Numbered from the stretch's first letter, positions 13,318 to 26,399 are shown. The stretch: DNA of 64,000 nt from Ovis canadensis (GCF_042477335.2 NC_091260.1:46891001-46955000), one strand, 5' to 3'. The notes: generated by a model from the letters alone, not told the origin. A program made the numbers and translations.

Positions 13318-13505
13318 CAGTTGTGTCCAACTCTTTGCAACCCCATGGACTATAGCCTGTTCCTTTGTACAAGGGATTCTCCAGGTAAGAATGGTGGAGA
13401 GGGTAGCAATTCCCTCCTCCAGAGGATCTTCCCAACCCATGGAACAAACCCAGGTCTCCTGCATTTCAGGCAGATTCTTTACCATCTGTGCTACCAGGGA
13501 AGCCC
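13313..13505 (-). repeat. Bov-tA SINE next to a (GT)n repeat
   Basis: TTACTCAGTTGTGTCCAACT through GTGCTACCAGGGAAGCCC. The 3' tail of the element abuts (GT)n at 13282-13313, a frequent origin of bovine microsatellites. Confidence 0.87.
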
Positions 13506-13972
13506 AAAGACAAAAGTGGGGAAACCTCAAATTAAGAAGTAGCCTTTCAACACTGTGCCAACACAGAAAGTAACCTCTCAGTTCACTGGGGAAATTGTGT
13601 AACACTCTTCAACTGTATAAAACAGACTCATGAAAATGGGCATACAGTTGATTTTTATCTAAAGTGTGTCCCTTACTTCTCCTTCCCCAGAATAGACCTT
13701 GTGTTTTTGGCCGCAGTAGTTTGAGAAACACATATTTTAATGGGTGCCAGAGTAGTCTGAGAAATACATATCAGTGCAATTCAAGGTGATAAGGCACCCC
13801 TGAATCATTCTAGACTTTCTCTTCCTTCTCACTGTCTCCCACATCCAATTAGTCAACAAGTTCTATAGAATGCGCTTCTGGGTTATACACTGCTTCATTC
13901 CTTTCTATTGTTAATGTATAGCTAAGCCCTCCATTTCTCTTACTCCATATTCTTGTCTGGTACTCTTACTTG

Positions 13973-14168
13973 AAAGTGTTAGTCACTTAGTCATGTCTAC
14001 TCTTTGTGACCCCGTGGACTGCAGCCCATCAGGCTCCTCTGTACATGGGATTCTCCAGGTAAAAATACTGGAGTGGGTAGCCATTCCCTTCTCCAGGGGA
14101 TCTTCCCTGACCCAAGGATCAAACTCGAGTCTCCACATTGCAGGCAGATTCTTTACCATCTGAACTAC
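13973..14168 (-). repeat. Bov-tA SINE
   Basis: AGTGTTAGTCACTTAGTCAT through TTCTTTACCATCTGAACTAC. Confidence 0.86.
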
Positions 14169-14199
14169 AACTCACCCTTTCAAAGTGTATAATTTAGTG

Positions 14200-15120
14200 G
14201 TTTAAAAATATTCACTTGCGTGTGAAACCATCACCACTGTTTTAGAAGTTCTGTAACCATTAGCATTCACTTCCCATTCTTCACAACCTCTAGCTCCTAG
14301 AAACCACTAATATATTTTCTGCCTCCATGGATTTGTTTTTCTGATATTTTATATAAATAGAATCATACAATATGTGGCTTTTTTGTCTCACTTTTTCACT
14401 TAGCATAATGTTTTTCATATTCACCCATGTTATGCTATGTATCAGTACTTTATTCCTTTTTATGGATGAATAATATTCTATGGCTGTGATATATTTTGTT
14501 TATCCATTCATCAGCTGATGGACATTTGAGTTGTTTTACTTTCAGGCTGTTCTAAATAATGCTGCTGTGAACAATCCTATAAAAGTTTTTATATGGACAC
14601 ATGTCTCTAAGTCTTTTGAAATTACTCCTAAGTATAGAATTACTGGGTCATATGGTAACTCTTTGCTTAACATTTTGAAGAACTACCAAACTGTTTTTAA
14701 AAACAGCTGCATCATTTTACATTCCCACCGACAATGTTTGAAAGTTTTCATTTCTCCACATCCTCAAAAGCTTTTTATGCATCTGTTGAGAAGATTGTGG
14801 GTTATCCTTTATTCATTTAATATGATCTATTACCTTGATTGATGTTCATATGTTGAACTAACCTTGCATTCCTGAATAAACTCTCATTTGGCCATGGTAT
14901 GTAATCCTTTTTATGTTTGGTAGATTCAGTATACTAATATTTTCTTGAGGAAACTTGTGTCTATACTGGTAAGGGATACAGCTCTGTAGCTTTCTTCTCT
15001 TGTTATATCTTTTCTCTGCTTTTCATATCAGAGTAACACTGGCCTCCTAGAGAGAGGAACATGTTCCCTCCTTTTCTATTTTTGGGAAAAGTTTGTGAAG
15101 GATTGGAAAGACTTCATCTC
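14200..15120 (-). mobile_element. L1 (LINE-1) fragment, ORF2 and 3' region, minus orientation
   Basis: The plus strand reads as the complement of an old mammalian L1 ORF2 end (TGGATGAATAATATTCTATGG, TTTATCCATTCATCAGCTGA, TGGGTCATATGGTAACTC, ACATTCCCACCGACAATG). Further right is the complement of the RT region (ACCTTGCATTCCTGAATAAA, GTAACACTGGCCTCC). The middle part is missing, so the copy carries an internal deletion. Confidence 0.82.
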
Positions 15121-17739
15121 TGTCTCCTTACCCTCCTATTAATAAGCGTTTGTATAAGTAACAATTTCTATTTGCTTGGGCTGTCCTTTCAATGTTTCTT
15201 TTATGCAACTATAAGAAAGACAAATATATGTTCTTATGATTGGACAGAAGGAACAGTTATCCACATGTCTTTCGCTGTAAGAATTCTTGGATTCCTACAA
15301 TCAAAACTACCCTTGCCAATTCTCCATTCCGCCCCATCGGTTATCCCTGAAATATATGTCAAAATCACAGCCCTTGTTAAACTCACTCTGCCTGTTTTTT
15401 CCCCCTGTACCCTGCGATTGGTCTTACTTTAATTGATGACCGTGAACCTCAGGGCTAAATGGTAATCATACTGCTTTTCCTAGTCCTATCCCCCCTATTT
15501 CACACTTCTTTTTCTAAACTTTTTTTTTTTTTTTTTTCACAAACTCAGTATCTGGTAATATCTTTCTTCTTTACCTCACTGAGACAATGAAACTTCCACA
15601 TACCCTCACTGAACCAAAGTATTCTGCTTTCTCCCTGGTTATGCTTTATTGCTTCTTTATACTCCTAATTCAGTACCTAGAAATTCTACCTCACGTTTCT
15701 CTACTAGAAGCCCTGAAGAGAAAGAAAATAACTTTGGACACATACTGAGTCTGTTTGATCTCCAGAATCCCTGGATGCCTATCACAGTAAATTAGTTCAG
15801 AATACTCTCAGGCTGGCCTTCTAGACAAGAACAGAGCCTCTGTCTCAACCCTCAGCCCTGAAACTGAGGGCACTGGGATGGATGTAAAGATTGGTGAGAT
15901 GATGCTAACAAGATTTTAAGTGGCAGAAACAGAGCTCTCTCTTAGCTTCACAGAGCTTAGCAGAATCAACACTGAGCTTAACCAGTGTTTGTCTTGCATG
16001 TCAGTCCCCTATGACATTCGTCTCTTGTTCAGCTTGTCTTGAATCTTTCTATACTGGTTTCTATTGAATATTGATCTTTGGGATGCTAGAGATAGATACG
16101 AGGTACAGTGGGGAAAACTGATAAGTGTAATTAAGGCTGAAAGAATCCAAGAATTCTTCCACTGAAAGACTAATGGATAACTATTTCATCCTTACTTTCC
16201 CACTCATACTTTCAACAACTACTATCTCACATCTGTTGTTAATCAATGGCCTCCTTATTTCATTGAAAAAAAAATCCATTTAAAAGGACTTCTACACACT
16301 CCCACTGTGAATCCACGCACTTACCAGCATCCATGCCCAAATAGCCTCGCTGTCCTTTGTTACCACAGGTGAGCTCTGCAAGCTTCTAACCGAGCCATCT
16401 CCACCAACCGTCAACCAAACTCTAACTTGTTCACTCACAGCTAGAACCTGAGGAGCCAACCTTCATTAATCTTAAAAACTCTGCTTAGAAAAAATCCTGC
16501 ACTCCATGAGAGCGCATCCCCAATAAAGCGCTGCGTAGTGGAGTGATTATGCGGCCCTTGTTCCAGCAGAGATATTTACATGGGCCCCAAACAAGTACAT
16601 TTTCAGGACCCAGCAGCGCTTTGCATTTGAGCCCATGGAAGGTGCTCAGAGCGTTTGCAGAATAAATAGCATTCATAGACACAACCCTAGATCCCAGGGT
16701 TCAGCTCCAACCAGAGAGTTTCTAACTCTCTCAGGAAAAGTTTTGCCTAGTGTTTGATTCATTATTGATGAATGAACCCAATAAAGTAAAATAAAGTAGA
16801 TTGATAAGGCCTATTTCAAGAAGAAAGCTTACTATCCTTTCTAATCCAACAAGTTCCCCACACCTCATGCTGGAGGAACTTTTTTTCGCTCTCATAACAA
16901 CTAAGCACTGTGCTGAGTGAAGTGCACTTTTGGTTAAAAAAAAAAAAAGTGATGAACTCGACCCTCCATTTACCCTAAGTTTCTTCAGCAAAAGTATAGA
17001 AAATATGATGCTGCTCATAAATAAAATTGAATTTCTAAACCATTTTATATTCCATATGAGAACATCTTTCAAAAATATATGGAAAAAAAAAATGCCACTG
17101 ATGATGTAAGCTCCCAGGCATTGAAAGGAGCTATTGAGCCTGATTCTTCAAAGATAGATTCAATGCATTAAAGCAGTGTTTTTGTGAATTAGTGGCAACA
17201 TCAGGTCACTGCCTAGACTTTTCCATGTGCCCCAGCCTCTGTCATCTGCCTTTTTGTTTTTCACTTCTCTTTCAACCAAAAAGAATTCCCCCATGTCAAT
17301 TTTCAGGCATATTTTCCATATACCCTTAATCCCAATATTCATCTCTCGTGACACCTGAAATTATGGCTTTAACAATCTATTCTTTGCTTCAAACCATCCA
17401 CCCCTAATCTGGGCAATTTAAAAGTCCTGCTTGAAAAGAATACTGACTATATGAAAGGCAAGAGAAAAGAAGGGAAAGAAAAAGATATGAAAAAGAAATG
17501 AAGCAACATATTAGCTTTTCAGTTTGTGCCAGGATTGAGCCAGTGATACCAACAATCCTGGGTCTCGAAGCTCCCACTATGACCTCACCTCCTCCTCCAT
17601 CCCACCATTATGCCATGATTAAACAGATCATTCACTATCTTCATATAGTGACAGTTGAACAGATGGGAATTAAACTTGTAGTGGTATTGATTTTGAAATG
17701 TATAGAATATCAAATCACGTGCTGTATACCAGGAAGTAA
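15121..17739. other. Intergenic, nothing recognised
   Basis: No coding region with splice or codon support. A T-tract lies near 15519-15537; the open frame at 15061-15432 starts in L1 sequence and is not a gene. Confidence 0.55.
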
Positions 17740-18160
17740 CAAAGGTAAATTATACTTCAAGAACAAACTACAAGAGAACTCATAGAAAAAGAGATCAAAT
17801 TTGTAGTTACCAGAGTTAGGGGGTGGGGGAAGGAGGAATTAGATGAAGGTTGTAAAAAGGTACAAACTTCCAGTTAAAAGATAAATAAGTATCAGAGATG
17901 TGATATACAATATGATTAATATAATTAACAGCTGTATATTATATATGAAGGTTGTTAAAAGAGTAAATTTCAAGAGTTTCGGTTACAAGAAGAAAATGTT
18001 TTTTCTTACTCTTTCATTTTGTATCTGTAGGAGATGATGAGTGTTCACTATATTTTTTGTGATAATCATTTCATAATGGGTATAAGTCAATTATGCTTTA
18101 CATCTTAAATTTATATAGTAACTTATATCAGTTGTGTCTGAATAATAAAGGTTAAAAATT
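17740..18160 (+). mobile_element. L1 3' end, plus orientation
   Basis: Old L1 3' pattern: GTTACCAGAGTTAGGGGGTG, GGTTGTAAAAAGGTACAAAC, AGGTTGTTAAAAGAGTAAAT, GTGATAATCATTTCATAATG. A CHR SINE follows immediately. Confidence 0.65.
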
Positions 18161-18161
18161 G

Positions 18162-18445
18162 GAACTTCCCTGGCAGTCCATTGGTTACGACTTCAGGCTT
18201 CTACTGCAGGGGGTGTGGGTTCAATCCCTGGTGGGAAATAAGGTCATGCATGATGTGTGGTGTGGCAAAAAAAAAAAGATTAAGACTCCATGCTTCCAAT
18301 GCAGGGGGCCTGGGTCAAAACCCTAGTCAGGGAATTAGACCTCACATGCTCAAAATAAAGATCCTGCATGCCCTAACGGAGCTCTAAGATCCCATATGCC
18401 ACTAACTAAGACCTGGTGCAGCCAAATAAATGAATAAACATTTTA
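18162..18445 (+). repeat. CHR-type SINEs in tandem
   Basis: Two heads are seen: GGAACTTCCCTGGCAGTCCA at 18162 and a second tRNA-like segment from about 18280 (GATTAAGACTCCATGCTTCC). Ends in TGCAGCCAAATAAATGAATA. Confidence 0.7.
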
Positions 18446-19499
18446 AAACAAACCAGGACTTTCTTGACTGCAGCATCACCACTGGTCTTCAAGACTGCCG
18501 TGTGGTTTAGTCAAGTGAATGAAGCTACAACGCATGAGCAGACAGATGACTGCTGACTCCTTGTACAAAGGCAGAGGGGATTGTATATTCTATCTTCTCA
18601 AAGAACAGGAGATACGTTCCTTCTGCAAGGACAGCATGACAAGCGTCAACAGATATCTCCATGCTTGAGCCCTTCACCATGCCTAAAGGATAACTGCAAG
18701 CAGGGGTTTTCTTAGCAAGAACACAAGTACACACAGCACCAGAGGCATTTTGCTAGCAAAGTGGTCCCTGGTGAAACAGCTGTAGCCACTTGACTCATCT
18801 TCATCCACTCATCAGGTTTTCCCAGAGCACACTGTAGCCCAACTGAGACTATTTGGACTCAGTTCCTGATTTGACCAAGTGCTTAACTTAACTCACTTAA
18901 CTTTCTTCACTCGGGATTTCATTAAATAAAGATATTATCTGTATACTGTCTTTCCAGAGTCATGAAGAAAATAAACTGACTTCTCACATGATAACATTTG
19001 GGACACTTAACACATACAAAAGACTTGATAAATCCCAGTCATGAGTACTATGCTTAGTCAATATCTTATTATTAAATAATAAAGGTAAGTAAAAAGACAT
19101 TACCCCGTAAACTTAGCTTCATTGTATGGACTTCACAGAACACTAAGTTTTCCTTTCTGTTGCTTTAAATTTTGGGGTAGAAACCACAAAATATAACTTA
19201 CACTCAAATTACCTTTATCTTATTTATTGTACCCTAGATTATGAAACTAATATTGAGGACTTTATTGCTTCATGTTCCATTTTTTAAAAGGTGAGTGTAT
19301 CACTCTTCTAGGGTCAGAAATCCAAACATAATTTTTGGTTTGGTTTGCTACATAAACATCTGTTTAAAAACAAATATATGAAAGAGTACTTAATTTGCAT
19401 TGAATCTTCCAGTTCTAGGCCAAAATATTTTATATAAACCTCTTATAATATCAGTTATTATAACTGGTATATTTAGAACTACACCATTGTTTATTCTTT

Positions 19500-19624
19500 A
19501 GTTTTTACTTTTTCGCCACACCATTCAGCACATGGGAACTTAGCTCCCCGATCAGGGATCAAACTCACATCCCCTGCATTGGAAACAAGAAGTCTTAATC
19601 ACTGAATCACCAGGAAAGTCCTGC
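19500..19624 (-). repeat. CHR-type SINE, partial
   Basis: AGCTCCCCGATCAGGGATCA, then AGTCTTAATCACTGAATCAC and CAGGAAAGTCC. Confidence 0.65.
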
Positions 19625-19804
19625 TACCCTATTATCTTTAAACACTTTCATAGAACCACATTGCCTAGGTGTAGTAGAATCATTTAAAGACTATGAGGTT
19701 TTTTTAGTACTTTATAAACAAGATTTTATACATCTGATGTATACATCTTTGCATATATTAACAAGAATATGCGTAGGATGAATTCCCAAAGTAAATTTAC
19801 TGGT

Positions 19805-20040
19805 TCAAAAGTTACAGATAGAGGGAGGTGGGAGACATGTTCAAGTGGGAGGGGACATGGGTAAACCTATGGCTGATTCATGTTGATGTTTGGTAGAAAC
19901 CCACACAATACTGTAAAGCAATTATCCTTCAATTAAAACTAAATAAATTTAATGTTGATATTTGGCATAGAATGACAAAATTCCGTGAAGAAATTATCCT
20001 TCAATTAAAAATAAATAAAATCAAAGTCAATGAATAAATT
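19805..20040 (+). mobile_element. Ruminant L1 3' end with a duplicated tail
   Basis: GAGGGAGGTGGGAGACATG, then GCTGATTCATGTTGATGTTT, then CAATTATCCTTCAATTAAAA is the bovine-type L1 3' UTR. The last ~55 bp occurs twice (about 19910-19940 and 19965-20010) before an A-rich end. The sequence around it (19.64-19.80 and 20.05-20.17 kb) resembles another, antisense, old L1. Confidence 0.6.
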
Positions 20041-20423
20041 TTTTTTAAGTTATGGACATTTTTACATATGCAATCAAATTGCCTTCCCGAAAGACTGATA
20101 ATTTATACTGTCACCAGCAACGGAATTGCTTTTCTATCCAATATCTCTATTAATGTTAATTTTAAAAACTGTTTTTGGAAAAGGTTGAAATTAATGCCCA
20201 AAGGTGGAGGTTGAGTAAGTTGTAAATTTTAACTATGTACATTTGCCTCCATCCTCTACAAACAAAACTAACTTACCTCTACTACACCTACTTTTTAGCT
20301 TCTATATTCACTATGTATTAAGTTTTTTAAAAAAGTTTCCAATTAGCTAAAGAAATAATTTTAATTATACAAAGTTTAATACATCGGCCCTAGAATACAA
20401 AGAGTTGGGCAGACTTTAATGCA

Positions 20424-20566
20424 TTGGAGAAGGAAATGGCAACCCACTCCAGTGTTCTTGCCTGGAGAATCCCAGGGATGGGGGAGCCTGGTGGGCTGCC
20501 GTCTATGGGGTCACACAGAGTCGGACAGGACTGAAGTGACTTAGCAGCAGCAGCAGCAGCAGCAGA
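20424..20566 (+). repeat. Bov-A monomer with (AGC)n tail
   Basis: TGGAGAAGGAAATGGCAACC to TGACTTAGCAGC(AGC)n. This is the right half of the Bov-A2 dimer; its trinucleotide tail is a microsatellite seed. Confidence 0.85.
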
Positions 20567-20859
20567 CCTGGTTTTAAGTATCTGTATTGTCGTAGATGTG
20601 TTAGCATTAAAAAGATCCAGAAGATGGCAGTATAATGATGTTTTTCTTAAATTCCAGAGAAAAATTTAAGCGGATAAAATCTGAAACTGCAGATTGTTGG
20701 CATTTTTATTTTCTTTTTTCTTAAAATGGTGCAAGATCACGAGTAGTAAGGCAATAAGGAATCAGTAGAGGAGCCTTCACCCTTAGGAAAGAGAAGTCGT
20801 GGTGGATGGACAGGGAATTTGAGAACTCTTGCTTCAAATGTCAGCCCTTTGGGCCAGTA

Positions 20860-20975
20860 TACTCTAAATCTACATTTATCTGTAGGTGAAATCATCAGTA
20901 ATGCCCTCCCTGCAAGACTATTATGAAGATCAAATAAAATAAAATGTATAAATGTGTGCAGCCCTGAGAATATCA
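20860..20975 (+). repeat. MIR SINE, 3' half
   Basis: TTTATCTGTAGGTGAAATCAT, then GACTATTATGAAGATCAAAT and AAATGTATAAATGTGTG follow the 3' half of MIR with high divergence. Confidence 0.45.
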
Positions 20976-22239
20976 TGGGCATTCTGGTTTTAGTTTTTAA
21001 AACCCTCCTCTGTTAGAGATATCTACTGAAATATACATGCCTGAAATAATGTGGCATCTTAAATTTACTTTTAAATGCTTCATTTAAAAAAGAAAAACTG
21101 AGGTAGAGAGAGAGATAAAGCAAAACTGACAAGTTATTGCTAATTCTTGGAGCTGCTGTAAGATTAAGGGGATTGGTGGTGCTCCTCTATGTGTGCGTAT
21201 GTTTTAAAGTGCCGTGTATATGTACACATGCATCAATCTGGATGAAATGCAGAGACTGGGTTGCAGGGCAGCAGCAGTAGAAGCAGAGAGGGCAGGCAGA
21301 ATGATACTGCAGTAGTCCACAGAGAGGTGATGGTGGCTTAGATGGGACTGGTGGGAGTGGAGATCTTAGAAAACCAGATGGGCTCAGAATACTATGGTGG
21401 TGATTTGGGAGGGGAGGGGTGATTTGGGGCGGAGGGAAGATGGAGTACCACAAGTTCTAGGTTTTGGCAGTATTACAATTGGGGGATGGGACTGTGGGGG
21501 CTGCAAATTTGGGGAGAGTTCTAAGTTTGAGATTTCTATCAGGAAATGTTGAATAAACGACTGGATGTAGTTCACAAAACAGGTTGGGACTAGAAATGTA
21601 GATGGGGGTGGGTGTGCAGACACGGTCGTTAGATATCATCTGCTGTCAGGGAACTAAGTGATGTCAACAAAGGAGTGGAGAAACAGAGAGGTAGCCTCAG
21701 GATAGGTGTAGAGAGACTGAACAAAGGAGAAGCCTGCAGAGTAGTGCTGTCCCCTCTGTAGAACAGGACTGGCATAGGGCAGACTCAATATGCTCCGGTA
21801 TATAAGCCACTTAGCGACTAAACCACAACAACCCCTTGTGGCACATAGCAGGGCTTCAACAGTCATTATCCCTTTTCGGCTGCTTTGTTCCTCACAGATG
21901 GCCTCTCCTCTCACTTCCCTGGGGAAAGCATGAGAAAAGGCCCTCAGGAGCCAGCACATCAACAACTTCCTTCTTCCCTCCCAACTCAAACCTACCATCC
22001 ACTCCCGCTTCCTTCCCATCCCAAGAAGACAGACTCCCTTTTCAAAGTTCATTGTTCACCCACAGCCTGCCAACTCTCTCTGCTTCTGGGACATTGCCCT
22101 ACCAATTACGACATTTGTCTTGCACTTTCTATTCTTTCCCTTGTGTAGATTCTTCCTCTCAGTCTGTAAGCATGAGTTCATCCCACCTTTTTAAAAAAAG
22201 TCTTCCTTTAGTGATTTTTCTCTAAAAAGTGCTACTCAG
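20976..22239. other. Intergenic, nothing recognised
   Basis: Overlapping open frames around 21.2-22.2 kb occur on both strands in G-rich or C-rich sequence and show no gene structure. Confidence 0.5.
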
Positions 22240-22463
22240 TTTTTATTGTGCGTATGAAATATAAACGAATGTATTTACAGAACAGAAACAGATACGCAGG
22301 CATAGAAACAAACTTGGTTACCAAAGGGGAAAGGGGAGGAAGGGATAAATTAGGTTGGGATTAACACACACACTGCTATATATAAAATAGGTAAACAACA
22401 GGGATCTTCTTATAGTACAGGGAACTATACTCAATATTCTGTAATAACTTATAATGGAAAAGA

Positions 22464-22498
<35 letters not shown>

Positions 22499-22500
22499 TA
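22464..22500 (+). repeat. (AT)n microsatellite, left part
   Basis: AT run with one CAC interruption, inside an L1 3' end. Confidence 0.95.
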
Positions 22501-22501
22501 T

Positions 22502-22708
22502 GGGGCTTCCCTGGTGGCTCAGAGGTTAAAGCCTCTGCCCGCAATGCAGGAAACTGGGTTCAATCCCTGGGTCAGAAAGATCTCCTGGGGAAGAAAATGG
22601 CAACCCACCCCAGTATTCTTGCCTGGAGAATCCTATGGTCGGAGGAGCCTGGTGGGCTACAGTCCACGGAGTCGCAAAGAGTCGGACACGACTGAGTGAC
22701 TTCACTTT
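22502..22708 (+). repeat. Bov-tA SINE inside an (AT)n tract
   Basis: GGGGCTTCCCTGGTGGCTCA through GTCGGACACGACTGAGTGAC, with AT repeats on both sides. Confidence 0.9.

Positions 22709-22717
<9 letters not shown>

Positions 22718-22762
<45 letters not shown>
22718..22762 (+). repeat. (AT)n microsatellite, right part
   Basis: Pure AT run after the Bov-tA at 22502-22708. Confidence 0.95.
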
Positions 22763-22765
<3 letters not shown>

Positions 22766-23115
22766 TCACTGCTGTATACCAGAAACTGACACAACATTGT
22801 AAATCAACTATATTTCAATTTTTAAAAATTAACTATATTTTTTACATTTACCATAAATGTCAAAAAAAAAAATTATGCATGTGAAATATAAAGGGATATT
22901 GCTAGCTTGTAGATCAGCATTCAGTAGGTAGAGAGGCTGCAGAGCTGAGGTTCTCCTGAATGCTGAGGCTGATGCCACAAGTTCACAGACCACACCTGTA
23001 GCAACGGTTCTCAACCTTAACTGTGTGTTACCTAGAGAGCTTTAAAGAATGCTAGTATCTGGGTGCCACTCCCAGAAATCTTGGTACCCTTGACACAGAA
23101 TATGGGGTCAACACT

Positions 23116-23238
23116 GGGCTTCCCTGGTGACTCAGTCGGTAAAGAATCCCCTGGCAATGCATGGAAAAAGGAGCCTGGCGGGCTGTAGTCCACGGGATCA
23201 CAAAGAGTCAGACTTGACTGAGCAACTAAGCACACACA
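23116..23238 (+). repeat. Bov-tA SINE with internal deletion
   Basis: Head GGGCTTCCCTGGTGACTCAG and 3' part GGGCTGTAGTCCACGGGATC, with about 80 bp between them missing. Confidence 0.82.
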
Positions 23239-23397
23239 CGTACATGGGCTCAGCATTAGAATTTTTTAAAACCTTCCCTGGTGATTCTAATGTGCAGACA
23301 ATATTGAGAACTCTTACTAGCCAGGGGGTGGAATTACAAGGGACTTTCTACATCATACATTTCTATAGTGTTTGAACTTTTTGCCAAATATTACATT

Positions 23398-23600
23398 GTT
23401 GCTGTTGTTTAGTAACTAAGTCTTTTGCAACCCCATGGACCGTATGTAGCCTGCCAGGCTCCTCTGTTCTTGGGATTTCCCAGGCAAGAATACTGGGATG
23501 GGCTGCCACTTCCTTCTCTAGGGGATCTTCCCGACCCAGGGATCAAACCCACATCTCCTACATTGGCAGATAGGCTTATTTTGAGCCATCAGGGAAGCCC
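23398..23600 (-). repeat. Bov-tA SINE
   Basis: TTTGCAACCCCATGGACCGT through GAGCCATCAGGGAAGCCC. Confidence 0.85.
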
Positions 23601-23641
23601 AAATATTATATTACCTTGGACTTTAAAAAAAAAAGTGAATT

Positions 23642-23721
23642 GGAAGAAGAATGAGGAGGAAAAGGAAAAAGAAGGGAGAAGAGAAGAAAGTGGGGAGGGG
23701 AGAAAGAATAGAGGAAGAAAA
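23642..23721 (+). repeat. Polypurine tract
   Basis: Eighty bases of A and G with only a handful of T interruptions; the opposite strand is polypyrimidine. Confidence 0.9.
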
Positions 23722-26399
23722 CATTTTCTTGACCTAGTAGATACAGCACTTTCCTTTTCAATCAAATTTCTTGAAGAGTCCACTTCCTCGCTTTCCATTC
23801 ACATCTGACCCTCCCCAGTCTGGCTTCTGTGCTTTTTTCTCCTTAAAGCTGTACTGACAATAACCACACGATGCAAGGGGCCATGTCTCAGTTCTTACCT
23901 TACTGATCTTTGACAGATGTTGCAAGAGGTCTTGGGAAACTAAAGCAATTTTCCAGCATGCAACATGTCTTTAATTTTTTTTTTCTTCTTTCTTGTTGAC
24001 TACAAATTAGAATAGTAAATTATGAACCATTCTGTTTTGTCATCAAGCTAGGAAGAGTGTTTATTGACACTTAGCAACAGATAAAACGTATATGCATGCA
24101 AAGTTCTTGTTTTAAAAAAATCTCTCAAAAAATAAATAAAAATTTTAAAATCTCTCCATATCCAAAATTAATGTCCACTAAAGTCCTAAGTAGGTAAAAG
24201 AGTCAAAACAGTTTTCCCTTTTGAAGCCGACTCTCAAGCACTGTAGAGAAGTTTCCCTGGGTCTGCTCTCTCACAAAAGGAGACGGGGGAAGTAGGGGTG
24301 TCCAAGAGAGCTTGAACATTGAAGGAAAAAAAAGGAAAATTTTTACAAATATTTCATAGCTTGTGTCAGTTCAGGTCCAGGAAGCAGATGCTAAGATGAA
24401 ATTCAAGTCCATGAGAAGTCTGTGACACAGAAAGGGAGAAGGGAGCAGGAGGAGATGGGGAGAGCCTCTCACTGCAAGGAAAGATAGAAGGAAGGGGGAC
24501 TGAGGAGGAAGAGCATCAGACGAGAGTGCAATTGGGATAAAGTCTCAGCCAGGCCAATTGCCCAGCGGAGGCTCCCACACGTGGGAAGGACTGGCCCAGC
24601 TCTGAACCCCTACCGTGCTGAGTCCCTGGCTCCAAGCAGCCTGTCCAGAGTGGGGTTTCTGGACCACTACAGTGGGTCCCCACAGAGGGCTGCTGGCCCT
24701 TGACTTTACACATATTGACAAATGGTTCTGAATTTTTGCATTTGACTGAAAATAATCAGACTTGTGCATTATACAATAATACCCTTCAACTATATTATAT
24801 GTCCTGAATGCAGACTTTCTTAAGACATCTGGTAAACCAGTAATTCATGCTGTTTATATTGCCTGCCCCTAACACTGTGTTTGACTTTGCCACCTCAACC
24901 CTGGTGCAGACTCAAAAATGAAATAGAATGCTGCCTGTAAATACACAGACATAGGAAAAGTACATGAAAATATTACTAGTGAGTTAGAGGACTATTCTAC
25001 TAGTTATTCTGAGTCATGAGGTTACAGGTTACTTTTATGTTCCTTTCTTCTTTGTCTATTTTTGAAGTTTCAAAATCATGTATAATGAGCTGACTGTTTC
25101 ACAATAGGGAGGAAACACAGATTTATAGGATTTCACAACTATAGTAGAAGTCTCATTCTGTTTTCATGTCTTCTCAGCTCTGAGTCCAGTGACTCACAGA
25201 TCATAGATTCTTGATAAATAAATTTCAGAGAAGAATGTAAACAAGAGGAAAAAAGGAAGAACGGAACAGGAAAGGTATCTTTTGAGTACCTTCTATTTGC
25301 CCCTCTGTATCCATCCTCCACCCTGCTCTGAACCCTAAAAGACTGACCTACATGAATAGCCTAGATGAGCTCCTTGTTCTGTTTTCTTGTTAGGCTGGTC
25401 AAGGGGGAGAACACTAGCACATCAGAAGTAGGAACAGATATTCATCACCTCAGATACCTCCCCATGGATCGCTGCAACACCCCAGACCCAAGACCCTTCC
25501 CACACAGCTCTTCTGCTGTGGAAAGAACACCCTCCCATTCCCCTTCAGATCTCGGAGTAATGACGTGTCTTTCTTTTACTAGATCCAGTCCTTTGTGCTG
25601 TTTTTACATCTGGCCTACCCCTTTATAAATAGTCCCTTTATTATACTCTCCTCAGATTGTCCAGTTTGAATGTACCCTATACGTATCATTAACCCCAGAT
25701 AGATACACAGTCTGTTGGTGACAATTACCCAACAAGTTCTATTCTACAGGAACTAATCTTAAAGAAGGATATGGAGAAAAGTTTTTAAAAACAGTACTTT
25801 TCTGCTCATTTTAGATGTTTAAACAACAAAAAATTTATTTTCAGTGAGAAACTTCACTTTTACACCAAATATTTTGTAATTATGAATTAGTTATGCTTTT
25901 TTGCCTGCCAAAAGACAAAAATTCATATGCACGGTCCTCTGTTTCTTTCTTCACTTTTGCAGAAATCTTGAGAGAGGTTAAACACACTCTAAATACACCA
26001 TGTTGATTATTTAATACATGCACAAACAAATGAAGGATACCTACTGCAGTATGAGAATATTCTCAGAGATTATTTCTTTTAAAAGATCATTTCTCATCTG
26101 TTTGTTAGTAGGATTTCTTTGTAGGTGTCTCTGAAGACAATTTTTTTTTCCCCCAGAAAAGACAAGAGGCTATTTTAATACTTATAACTAATATTAATTT
26201 TATAAAGGTACAAATTCAAAAATCAGGGCTCTTAATTCAACTTATAAAACTCATTATTTTATTTCTAAGTTTAAGTAGATTTTAAAATACCCAATTTAAA
26301 ATTTAAGTAGATTTAAAATTAATCTACTGAATTTTAACAGTTTCCTTTAAACTGGCCTTTTATTAATATTTAGTGTCGCTCATAAACTTAATTAAACTT
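23722..26399. other. Intergenic, nothing firm
   Basis: No gene seen. 24.35-24.70 kb is GC-richer and may be an old LTR or DNA-transposon remnant. Confidence 0.45.

Larger units (their letters stand above)
22240..22830 (+). mobile_element. L1 3' end interrupted by (AT)n and a Bov-tA
   Basis: 22270-22463 matches the L1 3' region (CAGAACAGAAACAGATACGC, GGGGAGGAAGGGATAAATTA, ATAGTACAGGGAACTATACT). It resumes at 22763-22830 (TGCTGTATACCAGAAACTGA, CATTGTAAATCAACTATATT). AT repeats and a SINE separate the halves. Confidence 0.75.

Noticed and set aside
14531-14842. 103-codon plus-strand frame
   Set aside because: Reverse strand of L1 ORF2 end; repeat-derived.
15061-15432. 123-codon plus-strand frame
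   Set aside because: Begins in antisense L1 sequence and shows no family resemblance, splice signals or codon support.
21654-22225. Overlapping 130-codon frames on both strands
   Set aside because: Compositional bias gives open frames on both strands; no recognisable protein or gene structure.
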